Positions 1 through 6,509 of a stretch of 7,662 nucleotides of DNA are shown piece by piece. A program made the position numbers and the translations under genes. Positions within the stretch are counted from its first letter, which is position 1. The number at the start of each line of letters is the position of its first letter. This DNA is from an uncultured Subdoligranulum sp. Its GTDB lineage: Bacteria > Bacillota_A > Clostridia > Oscillospirales > Ruminococcaceae. The DNA lies in NCBI RefSeq assembly GCF_937890665.1, contig NZ_CALADU010000252.1:1-7662 (forward strand). Reading direction: 5' to 3'. The notes beneath the pieces were generated by a model, which was not told the origin of the DNA, did not search any database, and saw nothing but the letters and a program-made list of their open reading frames with translations.

Positions 1-996
1 CTCGGCCCAGACCACCATGCCGCGCTCGTCGCACAGGTCATAGAAGAACTGGTCATGCTGGTAGTGGGCCAGCCGGATGGTATTGGCGCCCACCTCACAG
101 ATCAGGTCCATATCCCGGATGTGGTCTGCCTTGGTCAGCGCATTGCCCACACCCCAGCCGTCCTGATGCCGGGAAACACCATGCAGCGGGTAGCTCTTTC
201 CGTTAAGGAAGAAGCCCTGCTCCGGGTCGATTTTGTAGCTGCGGAAGCCGAAACGGCGGCTGACGGTATCCAGCACTTCCCCATTTTGCACCAGTTCGGC
301 GGTCAGGGTATACAGGTAGGGATCCTTGCGGCCCTGCCACAGATGAGGATTTTCCACCTGCAGTTGGGTCTTGCCGGCGGCGCCTGTGGTCTGCGCCACC
401 GTCTGGCCTGCCCCGTCCCGGATGGTGCAGCGCACCGCGGTGTCTGCGGTGTTTCCGGTGACCCAGCTTTCCACCGTCACGCTGCCGCTGACATCCGGCG
501 TCAGGTGCAGGCCGCAGCCGCCATAGTAGGAAAGATCAAAGTGGGTGGCCGGTACGCAGAGGATGTTCACATCCCGGTACAACCCGCCGTAGAAGGTGAA
601 GTCCGCCATCTGGGGGTACACATGGTCATTGGGTGCGTTGTCCACCGTAATGACCAGCAGATTTTCCGCCTGCAAGGCCTCGGTCAGTTCTACCCGCCAA
701 GTGGAATAGCCGCCGTCGTGATGGGCCAGCTTTGTCCCGTTCAGATAGACATCCGCCGAAGAATTGGTGCCGTTGACCTCGAGGAAATAGGCCTGCGCTT
801 CGGGCAGGTCTTCCCGACGAAGCTGGCGCACATAGACGCCGGTACCGCGCCAATAGTCATTGCCGCCGTCCTGCCCGTCGATGTTGTTCCACGTGTGGGG
901 CAAGTTGACGATGTCCCACTGGGCAGGCCAGTCTGTCGGCAGTTCTGCCGCTTTTCGGAATGCCCACTTATGATTGATGTTCACAATGGTACGCAT
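1..996 (-). CDS. Glycoside hydrolase family 2 (beta-galactosidase/beta-glucuronidase-like), N-terminal 332 residues, partial
   Basis: This frame is open to the window edge, so the C-terminus is missing. Translation shows GH2 hallmarks in order. The N-terminal jelly-roll domain has PHTW at 33-36 and DGGNDYWRGTG at 43-53. A beta-sandwich middle domain follows at roughly 150-255. The start of the TIM barrel has HGVSRHQD from 272, then NTIRLAHYQHDQFFYDLCDE from 305 and GMVVWAE at the edge. The last stretch matches the GH2 signature loosely (L and Q replace the usual small residue and P). The catalytic acid/base and nucleophile glutamates lie further on and cannot be checked. GH2 enzymes usually have 600-1000 residues, so about half is visible. 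The ATG at 994-996 is preceded by GGGAGG at good spacing. No signal peptide is seen, so it is probably cytoplasmic. It follows the symporter by 16 bp, implying co-transcription and hydrolysis of the imported glycoside. Galactoside versus glucuronide specificity cannot be decided. Confidence 0.93.
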   Translation of the reverse strand, partial: MRTIVNINHKWAFRKAAELPTDWPAQWDIVNLPHTWNNIDGQDGGNDYWRGTGVYVRQLRREDLPEAQAYFLEVNGTNSSADVYLNGTKLAHHDGGYSTWRVELTEALQAENLLVITVDNAPNDHVYPQMADFTFYGGLYRDVNILCVPATHFDLSYYGGCGLHLTPDVSGSVTVESWVTGNTADTAVRCTIRDGAGQTVAQTTGAAGKTQLQVENPHLWQGRKDPYLYTLTAELVQNGEVLDTVSRRFGFRSYKIDPEQGFFLNGKSYPLHGVSRHQDGWGVGNALTKADHIRDMDLICEVGANTIRLAHYQHDQFFYDLCDERGMVVWAE

Positions 997-1012
997 AGAA
1001 ATACCTCCCACA

Positions 1013-2407
1013 TTATTGTACCACATGGGTACGCTTCTCTTTCAGGATCCGCACATTTTCGTCCACCTGCTTTTTGTGCAGCGGATACCAGAACCACAAG
1101 ATCAAGGCCAGCAGCGCAAAGCCCAGTGCCGGGACCAACACCGAAATGTTGAAGAGCCCTTCCTGCACCACAGGGTCGGTGCGGGTGGCGGCGGAGTAAC
1201 CGATCGCTTCCAGCAAAAGGCCGCTGAGCCCTGCCGAGGCAGCCTGCCCCAGTTTGCGGGCGAAGGAATACAGGGCATAAACCGTGCCATCCTCCCGGCG
1301 CCCGGTCTGGATCTCGGAATAGTCGATCACATCGGTGATCAGTGCCCACGATACCATCGAGAACATGCCCAGCCCCAGCCAGCACAGGAATTGGAATCCC
1401 ACATAGACCCAGACATTTTGGGGACGCACCACAAACAGGACCAGATTGACGACCACCGCAAACGCGCTGGATACCACACTGACCTCACACTTGCCGAAGC
1501 GTTTGGCCAACGGCTTGACCAACGCGGCGGCCAGCAGCATGGCCACCATCATGGTCAGATTGGAGGCCGACTGCGCCGAGGCATTGTTGTAATAGTCGGG
1601 GTAGACGTAGCCGCTCATATTCTGGATGGTGAGCTGGGCCAGCAGCATGACGATGGAGGCTGCAATGATCGAGATAAGGGCGCGGTTATGTACGGCGCTT
1701 TTCAGCATAGCGCCGATGGATTCCTGCGGACGGTCCGGCGTTTCGATGTGTACCCGTTCCGTTACCATATGATAGCACAACAGGTAACACAAAATGGCCA
1801 GCACCGAGAAGACCCCCGCAGCCGCGGTAACCCGGGGTCCGATCAAGGTTTCGACGCCGTCCACCTTCTCGTAAGCGATCAGGGGCAAGCCCACGCCGAT
1901 GACCACACCGGCCAGCGTACCGCCCATGGTACGGAAGGTGGAAAGGGACTGCCGGTCATCCGGCTCGGCAGAGATGGCGGAAGCCATGGACCCGTAGGGG
2001 ATGTTGATGGCCGTGTAAAACACCGACCCCCACAGGATGTAGGTCACAAACAGATAGACGATCTTGGCGGCCATCGGCAACCCGGCCAAGCCGCTTTGGT
2101 AGATCAAAAAGGAGGACAGCGCCACCGGTGCGCAGATACGCAGCAGCCACGGCTTGAACTTGCCGTTGGCTGTGGTACGGCAGCGGTCACAGATCCGTCC
2201 CATCGTCACATCGGTAAAGGCATCCACCAGCCGTGCCACCGTCATAACGATGCCTACCACACCGGCCGATACCCCCATGACGTCGGTGTAGAATTTCATC
2301 AACATCATGGTGGAAAAAACAAACGTAAAATCATTGCCAAAATCTCCGAACAAGTACCCGACCTTGTCGCGGATGCCAAACGGACGCACCGTAGGGCTGC
2401 GGTTCAT
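1013..2407 (-). CDS. GPH-family (MelB-type) cation:glycoside symporter
   Basis: A 464-residue polytopic membrane protein of the glycoside-pentoside-hexuronide:cation symporter family (major facilitator fold, about 12 helices), whose members couple sugar uptake to H+, Na+ or Li+. The N-terminus shows family features: GYLFGDFGNDF near 17-27, KFYTDVMGVS at 38-47, and ARLVDAFTDVTMGRICDR at 58-75, followed by GKFKPWLL. D62 and D66 align by motif with the cation-site aspartates D55/D59 of MelB. Length is normal for the family. The frame also opens at 2464, but I chose the ATG at 2405-2407 because AAGGAG precedes it by 7 nt and the extra 19 residues are hydrophilic and unlike the family. It is the first gene of a two-gene unit with the GH2 enzyme and is divergent from an AraC regulator, which suggests substrate-induced expression. 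The substrate is probably a beta-galactoside or beta-glucuronide, inferred from the neighbour only. Confidence 0.94.
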   Translation of the reverse strand: MNRSPTVRPFGIRDKVGYLFGDFGNDFTFVFSTMMLMKFYTDVMGVSAGVVGIVMTVARLVDAFTDVTMGRICDRCRTTANGKFKPWLLRICAPVALSSFLIYQSGLAGLPMAAKIVYLFVTYILWGSVFYTAINIPYGSMASAISAEPDDRQSLSTFRTMGGTLAGVVIGVGLPLIAYEKVDGVETLIGPRVTAAAGVFSVLAILCYLLCYHMVTERVHIETPDRPQESIGAMLKSAVHNRALISIIAASIVMLLAQLTIQNMSGYVYPDYYNNASAQSASNLTMMVAMLLAAALVKPLAKRFGKCEVSVVSSAFAVVVNLVLFVVRPQNVWVYVGFQFLCWLGLGMFSMVSWALITDVIDYSEIQTGRREDGTVYALYSFARKLGQAASAGLSGLLLEAIGYSAATRTDPVVQEGLFNISVLVPALGFALLALILWFWYPLHKKQVDENVRILKEKRTHVVQ

Positions 2408-2618
2408 ACGATCACTCCTTCGTTGCACATCGTGAGAGGGGGAAAAGATTCGTTGTCCGGACATTGTCTATATCTTACCAGAGTTCGCGCCGCTTTATTA
2501 GAATATTTTCGTGTTAATTCTGGATTATTTTTGTTTTTCCTCTTGTCATTGTGCAGAAAAAAGCGCATACTATCTGTATACTTTGCCCACAGCGTCAAAG
2601 CAGGAAGGTGGTTTTTGT
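2408..2618. promoter_or_regulatory. Divergent intergenic region between symporter operon and AraC regulator, with candidate promoters and operator-like repeats
   Basis: These 211 bp are visibly AT-richer than the flanking genes and must carry both divergent start signals. For the symporter (minus strand) the best candidate is an extended -10, TGG-TAAGAT, at 2472-2480; no good -35 is visible, as often seen for activator-dependent promoters. For the AraC gene (plus) a candidate is TTGTCA at 2543-2548 and TACTAT at 2568-2573, with a long 19-bp spacer. Operator-like elements are a 10-bp palindrome TGTCCGGACA (2454-2463) lying between the symporter -10 and its start codon, and an ATAC-N5-GTAT inverted repeat (2567-2579) overlapping the candidate AraC -10. 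The AraC ribosome site AGGAAGG is at 2602-2608. Promoter calls are by eye and uncertain; that the region is regulatory is nearly certain from gene layout. Confidence 0.55.
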
Positions 2619-3839
2619 ATGATTTGCCCAAAGGAGTTCTCTTTTTTTCTGCAAACCCTACAAAAGGCGGGGATCGGCAGCCAAGAATTTGCTCTGCCGG
2701 TGCAGGGCGAAGTAGAGATCGATGCAGGGTTGCGGCGGCAGCTGGGGGTGGAGCCTTCGGTCTTTTCGGCATGCCGGGCGTTTTTCCCCCACATGGAGCC
2801 GGATTGTCTCTACCATGTAGTCGACCGTTTTTATCTGCACTACCTCTTTTTTCTGATGCCTGAAGGACCGCGTGGCATGGTGGTCGGACCGTATCTTTCC
2901 ATCCGGCCCTCGGCACAACAAATCATGGAAACCGCCGAGCGGTTCAACCTGTCACCGGCCCGCGCCCGGCTGCTGGAGGAATTTTACCCCACCCTGCCCT
3001 ACATTGCCGACAGCAGTCCCTTCTACGCCATGGCCTATTGCCTTTGCGAAGCATTGTGCGGCCGGCAAGTACAGGTGCAGCAGCTAAACTTGGAGGACGA
3101 GTTGGCGGCGTCAGGCCAGCCAGTCCCCCAGCGGGAAGTGGACCTGCCGGCCCTGATCCAGCGGCTGGAAAACCGCTACCATCTGGAAGATGAACTGATG
3201 GGAGCCATTGCCAAGGGCGACCGCCGAAAGTTACGCCAGTTGTTGGACGGCTCCGACTTTCAGGTATCGGTGGAGCCTCGGTTGGCGGACCCGGTGCGCA
3301 ACCTAAAAAATTACTGCATCATTTTGAACACCCTCTGCCGCAAGGCGTCCCAGAGCGGCGGGGGACATCCCGTCTATCTGGACGATTTGTCCCGTACCTA
3401 CGCAGCCCGCATTGAAGAGCTGCCCACCACCGGGGACGCCCAAGCCTTGGTGTTGGAGATGGCCGACCACTACTGCCTGCTGGTGCAGCAGCACAGCCTG
3501 CAAGGCTGCTCCCGCCCGGTACAGACCGCCATCCTTTATATACGCCAGCATCTGGCCGAGCCGTTGAATCTGCACACCTTGGCCCGGATGCTGGATTGCA
3601 ACGCCAGTTACTTTTCGGCCCGCTTCAAAAAGGAAACCGGGCAGACGGTGACCGAGTACATTTTGCAGGAGCGGATGCGGCTTGCAGGCAACCTGCTGGC
3701 GACCACCCAACTGCAGATCCAGACCGTCGCCCAATACTGTGGTTTTTTGGATGTAAACTATTTTTCCCGGGTCTTTCGGCAAACCGCCGGCTGTTCCCCC
3801 AGTGAATACCGAAAAACCGGGCAGGCCCTTCAACTGTGA
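2619..3839 (+). CDS. AraC-family transcriptional regulator
   Basis: A 406-residue regulator with a C-terminal AraC/XylS DNA-binding domain at about residues 299-400. The first helix-turn-helix is LNLHTLARMLDCNASYFSARFKKETGQTVTEYI, and the second is IQTVAQYCGFLDVNYFSRVFRQTAGCSPSEYR, which carries the family's conserved pattern. The N-terminal ~290 residues are presumably the sensing part. They lack a recognisable cupin arm, but the stretch from residue 225 (NLKNYCIILNTLCRKA, then GGGHPVYLDD) resembles the linker found in many Clostridia AraC regulators. The frame is open from 2511, but I chose the ATG at 2619 because AGGAAGG precedes it by 10 nt and the upstream 36 codons run through the AT-rich promoter region. 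It is transcribed away from the symporter/GH2 operon, so local control of that operon, likely as a sugar-responsive activator, is inferred. No signal peptide or membrane segment is seen. Confidence 0.93.
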   Translation: MICPKEFSFFLQTLQKAGIGSQEFALPVQGEVEIDAGLRRQLGVEPSVFSACRAFFPHMEPDCLYHVVDRFYLHYLFFLMPEGPRGMVVGPYLSIRPSAQQIMETAERFNLSPARARLLEEFYPTLPYIADSSPFYAMAYCLCEALCGRQVQVQQLNLEDELAASGQPVPQREVDLPALIQRLENRYHLEDELMGAIAKGDRRKLRQLLDGSDFQVSVEPRLADPVRNLKNYCIILNTLCRKASQSGGGHPVYLDDLSRTYAARIEELPTTGDAQALVLEMADHYCLLVQQHSLQGCSRPVQTAILYIRQHLAEPLNLHTLARMLDCNASYFSARFKKETGQTVTEYILQERMRLAGNLLATTQLQIQTVAQYCGFLDVNYFSRVFRQTAGCSPSEYRKTGQALQL

Positions 3840-3853
3840 AGTTTCCTTTGCCC

Positions 3854-3903
3854 AAAAGCCCAACAGCCGGGCACCGTATACACGGTGCCCGGCTGTTGGG
3901 TTT
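3854..3903. terminator. Bidirectional rho-independent terminator between convergent genes
   Basis: A perfect 19-bp inverted repeat (3859-3877 and 3882-3900) encloses a 4-nt loop (ATAC). It starts 19 bp after the AraC stop codon and ends 25 bp from the stop of the convergent kinase-like gene. On the minus strand the stem is followed by CTTTT, on the plus strand by TTT, so the U-tracts are short but usable in both directions. The long GC-rich stem and its position make termination of both transcripts the best explanation. Confidence 0.88.
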
Positions 3904-3925
3904 AGGAAGGAAAAAATGGAACAGG

Positions 3926-4504
3926 TCAATACAAGCCGCGGATGATCTCCACGCATTTATCGATGCCCAGCGTGCCGCTGTTCAGCGTCAGGTCATAGTT
4001 CTGGGCGTGGCCCCATTCCATGTTGGTATAAAAACGGTGGTAGGCGGCCCGGCGCTTATCCTTGTCTTTCAAACGCTGTTCCGGGGACTCGGGCCGTTCG
4101 CCGTATTCCTGCACGATCCGCTTGGCCCGGAACGCGGCGTCCGCATGGATAAAGACCCGCAGACAGTCCGCCTTATCCCGCAGGATATAGTCGGCGCAGC
4201 GCCCCACAATGACACAAGGGCCTTTGGCCGCCAGATTGGAGATGATCTGGTACTGGATTTTCCAGAGATAGTCCTCGTTGGTGGGGCCGAAGGTCCGGTT
4301 GGACAGATTGGACAGAAAACCGCCGGGGGCGTACTCCCCTGCTTCCTGCACATACCGGCTGTCAAAGCCGCTTTCGGCGGCGATCTGCTGGATCAGCTCG
4401 CTGTCATAACAGGGGATGCCCAGTTTTTCCGCCACCTTCTTGCCGATGGTTCGGCCGCCGCTGCCAAATTCGCGGCTGATGGTGATGACACGATGTTTGG
4501 TCAT
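3926..4504 (-). CDS. Cytidylate kinase-like family protein
   Basis: A 192-residue protein of the cytidylate kinase-like P-loop family (Pfam Cytidylate_kin2 type, by recognition). The N-terminus ITISREFGSGGRTIGKKVAEKLG (residues 8-30) is the family's distinctive glycine-rich nucleotide-binding loop, which differs from the GxxxxGKT/S of true Cmk. Further family features are CYDSELI near 33-39, then GPCVIVGRCADYILRDK, the phosphotransferase-core strand with a following arginine, and a lid-like RAKRI...KDKDKRRAAYHRFY segment rich in basic residues. Length is typical of this group. The start is fixed by AAGGAG 8 nt before the ATG. It lies 27 bp after the MATE gene on the same strand, so the two are probably co-transcribed. 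Members of this family are annotated as nucleotide kinases by homology; real substrate and role are mostly unproven, and a true housekeeping CMP kinase (Cmk) is a different protein. A link to efflux is inference. Confidence 0.88.
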   Translation of the reverse strand: MTKHRVITISREFGSGGRTIGKKVAEKLGIPCYDSELIQQIAAESGFDSRYVQEAGEYAPGGFLSNLSNRTFGPTNEDYLWKIQYQIISNLAAKGPCVIVGRCADYILRDKADCLRVFIHADAAFRAKRIVQEYGERPESPEQRLKDKDKRRAAYHRFYTNMEWGHAQNYDLTLNSGTLGIDKCVEIIRGLY

Positions 4505-4531
4505 AACAATGCTCCTTTCCGATGGGATGCC

Positions 4532-5914
4532 TTATTCGGCATGAGAGACTTTTTTAAGCTGGTTGCGCTCGTAGAGGATGAGTCCCAGCGCCAGCAGGAA
4601 GGCCAGACCGTCCGCCACCGGACCGGTCCACAACACCCCCAACACGCCCAAGAAGCGGGGCAGGATCAGAGCTGCCGGCACAAAAAAGATGATCTGCCGG
4701 GACAGGGACAGAAGGGCCGACTTGCCCGGTTTGCCGATGGCCTGCAGATAGATGGCCGCCACGGTCTGGAAGCCGGTGAGCGGGCAGAGCAGCAGGAAGA
4801 TGCGGAAGGACAACACAGCGAATTCGTTGTAAAGCCCTTCCTCGGAACCGAAGAGCGAAACGACACTCATCGGCGCAAACTGGAAGATCAAAAAGCCCAC
4901 AACAGCCACGATCTCGGAGGCCACCAGTGCGATGTCGAAGGCTTTGCGCACCCGGTGGAAATTCTTGGCGCCGTAGTTGAAGCCGATGATGGGCTGGGCG
5001 CCGGTGGAGATGCCTACCAAAATGGAGATGAGGATCTGGTTGACCTTCATGACAATGCCCATGGCGGTGAGGGGGATCTCCGACCCATAGACGGACTGGG
5101 CGCCGTAGGAGGCCAACATGTTGTTGGACAGGGCCATAACAATGGTAATGGCGATCTGGGTGATGAAGCTGCTGATGCCGAAGCTGAGCACATTGCGGCA
5201 TACGGCTACCTGCGGGCGCAGGTCGGCAAGGGTCAGCCGGAAGTTTTTGAACCGGAACACATAGATGATGGAAAAGACAAAGGAAGCCACCTGCCCCATG
5301 ACAGTGGCAATGGCGGCGCCCCGCACCCCCATGCCGAAGACAAAGATGAAGATGGGGTCAAACACCGTGTTGATGACGGCCCCCAAAATCATCGAGAACA
5401 TGGCATACTTGGGGCTGCCGTCGGCACGGATCATCGAGTTGAGAGCCGCGGGAATCATCATGAAAGGCAGACCCAGACCGATGACAAACCCGTATTCCAG
5501 CGCGTAGGGGCGCAGCACATCGGTGGCGCCGAAGAGATTCAGGATGGGGTTGATGAACCCAAGAAAAACCGCCGCCAGCAAGATGCTGACCACAATGACC
5601 ATGGCCAGCGCATTGCCCACACCCCGACGGGCTTTGGCGGTATCCCCCTCGCCCAGTTTCAGGCTCAGGTAGGCGGCGCCGCCGTCACCGATCATCAGCG
5701 AGAGGGCCAACGCCACGATGGTGATGGGAAACACCACGTTGGTGGCGCCGTTGCCCAAGTAGCCTACCCCCCAGCCGATGAAGATCTGGTCTACAATGTT
5801 GTACAGTGAGTTGACCAGCAGCGAGATCACGCACGGGATGGCAAACTTGGTGATGAGCTTGCCGATGGGCTCGGTGGCAAAGGCGTTGCTCGCTTCGTTT
5901 TTTGCATTCTGCAT
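4532..5914 (-). CDS. MATE-family multidrug efflux transporter (MepA-type)
   Basis: A 460-residue inner-membrane exporter with about 12 hydrophobic helices, matching the usual MATE length. The first helix has CVISLLVNSLYNIVDQIFIG (28-47), with an acidic residue, D42, where MATE proteins keep a functional aspartate. Other family patterns are GNGATNVVFPITIVALALSLMIGDGGAAYLSLKLGEG, PAALNSMIRADGSPKYAM ahead of AVINTVFDPIFIF, and the second-half counterpart GISTGAQPIIGFNYGAKN. This arrangement is that of the MepA/clostridial MATE branch, which expels cationic drugs or metabolites using H+ or Na+. The ATG at 5912-5914 follows a GAGAGG site. An adjacent MarR gene, matched operator sites on both genes and a kinase-like gene downstream make a drug-inducible efflux module likely. 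The coupling ion and substrate cannot be read from sequence; other MATE subgroups export metabolites rather than drugs. Confidence 0.95.
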   Translation of the reverse strand: MQNAKNEASNAFATEPIGKLITKFAIPCVISLLVNSLYNIVDQIFIGWGVGYLGNGATNVVFPITIVALALSLMIGDGGAAYLSLKLGEGDTAKARRGVGNALAMVIVVSILLAAVFLGFINPILNLFGATDVLRPYALEYGFVIGLGLPFMMIPAALNSMIRADGSPKYAMFSMILGAVINTVFDPIFIFVFGMGVRGAAIATVMGQVASFVFSIIYVFRFKNFRLTLADLRPQVAVCRNVLSFGISSFITQIAITIVMALSNNMLASYGAQSVYGSEIPLTAMGIVMKVNQILISILVGISTGAQPIIGFNYGAKNFHRVRKAFDIALVASEIVAVVGFLIFQFAPMSVVSLFGSEEGLYNEFAVLSFRIFLLLCPLTGFQTVAAIYLQAIGKPGKSALLSLSRQIIFFVPAALILPRFLGVLGVLWTGPVADGLAFLLALGLILYERNQLKKVSHAE

Positions 5915-5934
5915 ACTTTGTTTCCTCTCTTTAT

Positions 5935-5952
5935 TAAGTAACTAGTTACTTA
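5935..5952. promoter_or_regulatory. Perfect 18-bp palindromic operator upstream of the MATE gene
   Basis: The sequence TAAGTAACTAGTTACTTA is an exact palindrome placed 21 bp before the MATE start codon and just upstream of its ribosome site. A related site (14 of 18 positions identical) lies before marR. Size, symmetry and position fit a MarR dimer operator. A weak promoter could surround it (TTGTCC at 5956-5961, CTTAAT at 5933-5938, 17-bp spacer), but the implied leader would be very short, so the MATE promoter is not assigned. Confidence 0.8.
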
Positions 5953-5959
5953 TTTGGAC

Positions 5960-6006
5960 AAAAAAGCAGGCAGTAGCGCCGAAAGCTCGTTTCGACGCAC
6001 TGCCCG
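5960..6006 (-). terminator. Rho-independent terminator between marR and the MATE gene
   Basis: Read on the minus strand, GGCAGT-GCG-TCGAAA pairs with TTTCGG-CGC-U-ACTGCC around the 5-nt loop CGAGC. This gives 15 base pairs with one G-U pair and one bulged U, followed by TGC and six U residues. It begins about 28 nt after the marR stop and ends 8 bp before the MATE operator. It should stop or reduce read-through from marR into the pump gene. Its left arm (5999-6005 on the plus strand) is also complementary to a segment at the marR stop codon (6028-6034), so an alternative fold is possible. Confidence 0.8.
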
Positions 6007-6033
6007 GAAATGGACCCGCCCCCGAAAGGGCAG

Positions 6034-6474
6034 TCACTCCGAATCGATGTTGCTCAGTAGCTGATCCGCCAACTGCTGTAAGGCTTCCTTTTGTGCCGGG
6101 GTAAAGTTCCTGCACAGCTCGGCCAGCACCTCGGCATCCTGTTCCAAAATCAACTGGTGGATGCCCCGGGACTGGGGAGTACAGCTTACTTTCTTGTACC
6201 GGCGGTCCTGCGTGCTGGGCACGCAGCAGACAAAGCCTTTGTGCTCCAGCCGCTGCAGCATTTTGGTCATAGCCGGGTGGCTGACCCGCTCGATGCGCTC
6301 CAGATCTTGCTGGTGGATCTCGGTCTGGCCCGCCGCCTCCAACCGGCTGATGGCCCCCAACACCCGCAACTGTACTGCAGTCAGGTCCATCGCGGCAGCC
6401 TTCTCATCCAGCCGTTTGTGAAACGCCCGGTTGATGATCGCGATCTTCAAGCCAAAGGGCATCGTGCCCGCCAT
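6034..6474 (-). CDS. MarR-family transcriptional repressor of the MATE operon
   Basis: A 146-residue winged-helix protein of the MarR family. The HTH core runs through LTAVQLRVLGAISRLE (31-46), QQDLERIERVSHPAMTKMLQRLEHKGF (55-81, with the recognition helix around 64-77) and the wing CCVPSTQDRRYKKVSCT (82-99), which has the DxR-type wing motif at D90-R91. N- and C-terminal helices form the usual dimer interface. I chose the ATG at 6472-6474, which follows GGAGG at about 9 nt. The gene sits directly upstream of the MATE transporter on the same strand, and similar 18-bp sites precede both genes, so autorepression and control of efflux released by a ligand is the natural reading, as in MepR/MepA. 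Four cysteines are present, including adjacent C82-C83 in the wing, so thiol sensing is conceivable but unproven. Its effector is unknown. Confidence 0.93.
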   Translation of the reverse strand: MAGTMPFGLKIAIINRAFHKRLDEKAAAMDLTAVQLRVLGAISRLEAAGQTEIHQQDLERIERVSHPAMTKMLQRLEHKGFVCCVPSTQDRRYKKVSCTPQSRGIHQLILEQDAEVLAELCRNFTPAQKEALQQLADQLLSNIDSE

Positions 6475-6491
6475 CGGCCATCCCCTCCAAT

Positions 6492-6509
6492 TAAGTAACC
6501 TATTACATA
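6492..6509. promoter_or_regulatory. Imperfect 18-bp MarR operator upstream of marR
   Basis: TAAGTAACCTATTACATA shares 14 of 18 positions with the perfect palindrome before the MATE gene. One half-site (TAAGTAAC) is identical; the other is degenerate. It overlaps the last three bases of the marR -10 box and covers the expected transcription start, so a bound dimer would block marR transcription. The weaker symmetry suggests lower affinity than the MATE site, which is an inference. Confidence 0.78.

Noticed and set aside
136..155. A 20-bp sequence in the GH2 gene repeated exactly at 5606-5625 in the MATE gene
   Set aside because: Both copies encode the same short peptide (GVGNAL) in frame in unrelated proteins; the flanks differ, so shared codon preference and chance explain it.
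55..1152. Plus-strand open frame of 365 codons antisense to the GH2 gene
   Set aside because: The minus strand carries an unmistakable GH2 protein in this stretch; the plus frame has no recognisable domain.
2408..2464. Extended N-terminus of the symporter from the ATG at 2464
   Set aside because: The added residues are unlike the family and the ATG at 2407 has an ideal AAGGAG site.
2511..2618. Extended N-terminus of the AraC regulator from the ATG at 2511
   Set aside because: The stretch is AT-rich promoter-like DNA, and the ATG at 2619 has a good ribosome site.
974..2863. Long plus-strand open frame (629 codons) antisense to the symporter gene
   Set aside because: It runs opposite a well-supported GPH symporter, is rich in His, Gln, Gly and Arg with no domain sense, and reflects the GC-rich codon pattern of the real gene.
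2404..2916. Minus-strand open frame over the intergenic region and AraC start
   Set aside because: No family resemblance, overlaps the symporter start and the AraC coding region, and has no supporting ribosome site.
4527..4542. Small hairpin (ATGCC/GGCAT, 6-nt loop) at the MATE stop codon
   Set aside because: Only 5 bp with no U-tract, so it is not a convincing terminator; it may be chance or slightly affect translation coupling.
3836..5809. Long plus-strand open frame (657 codons) antisense to the kinase-like and MATE genes
   Set aside because: Low-complexity His/Gln/Asp/Gly-rich translation, no ribosome site, crosses the terminator hairpin and mirrors two clear minus-strand genes.
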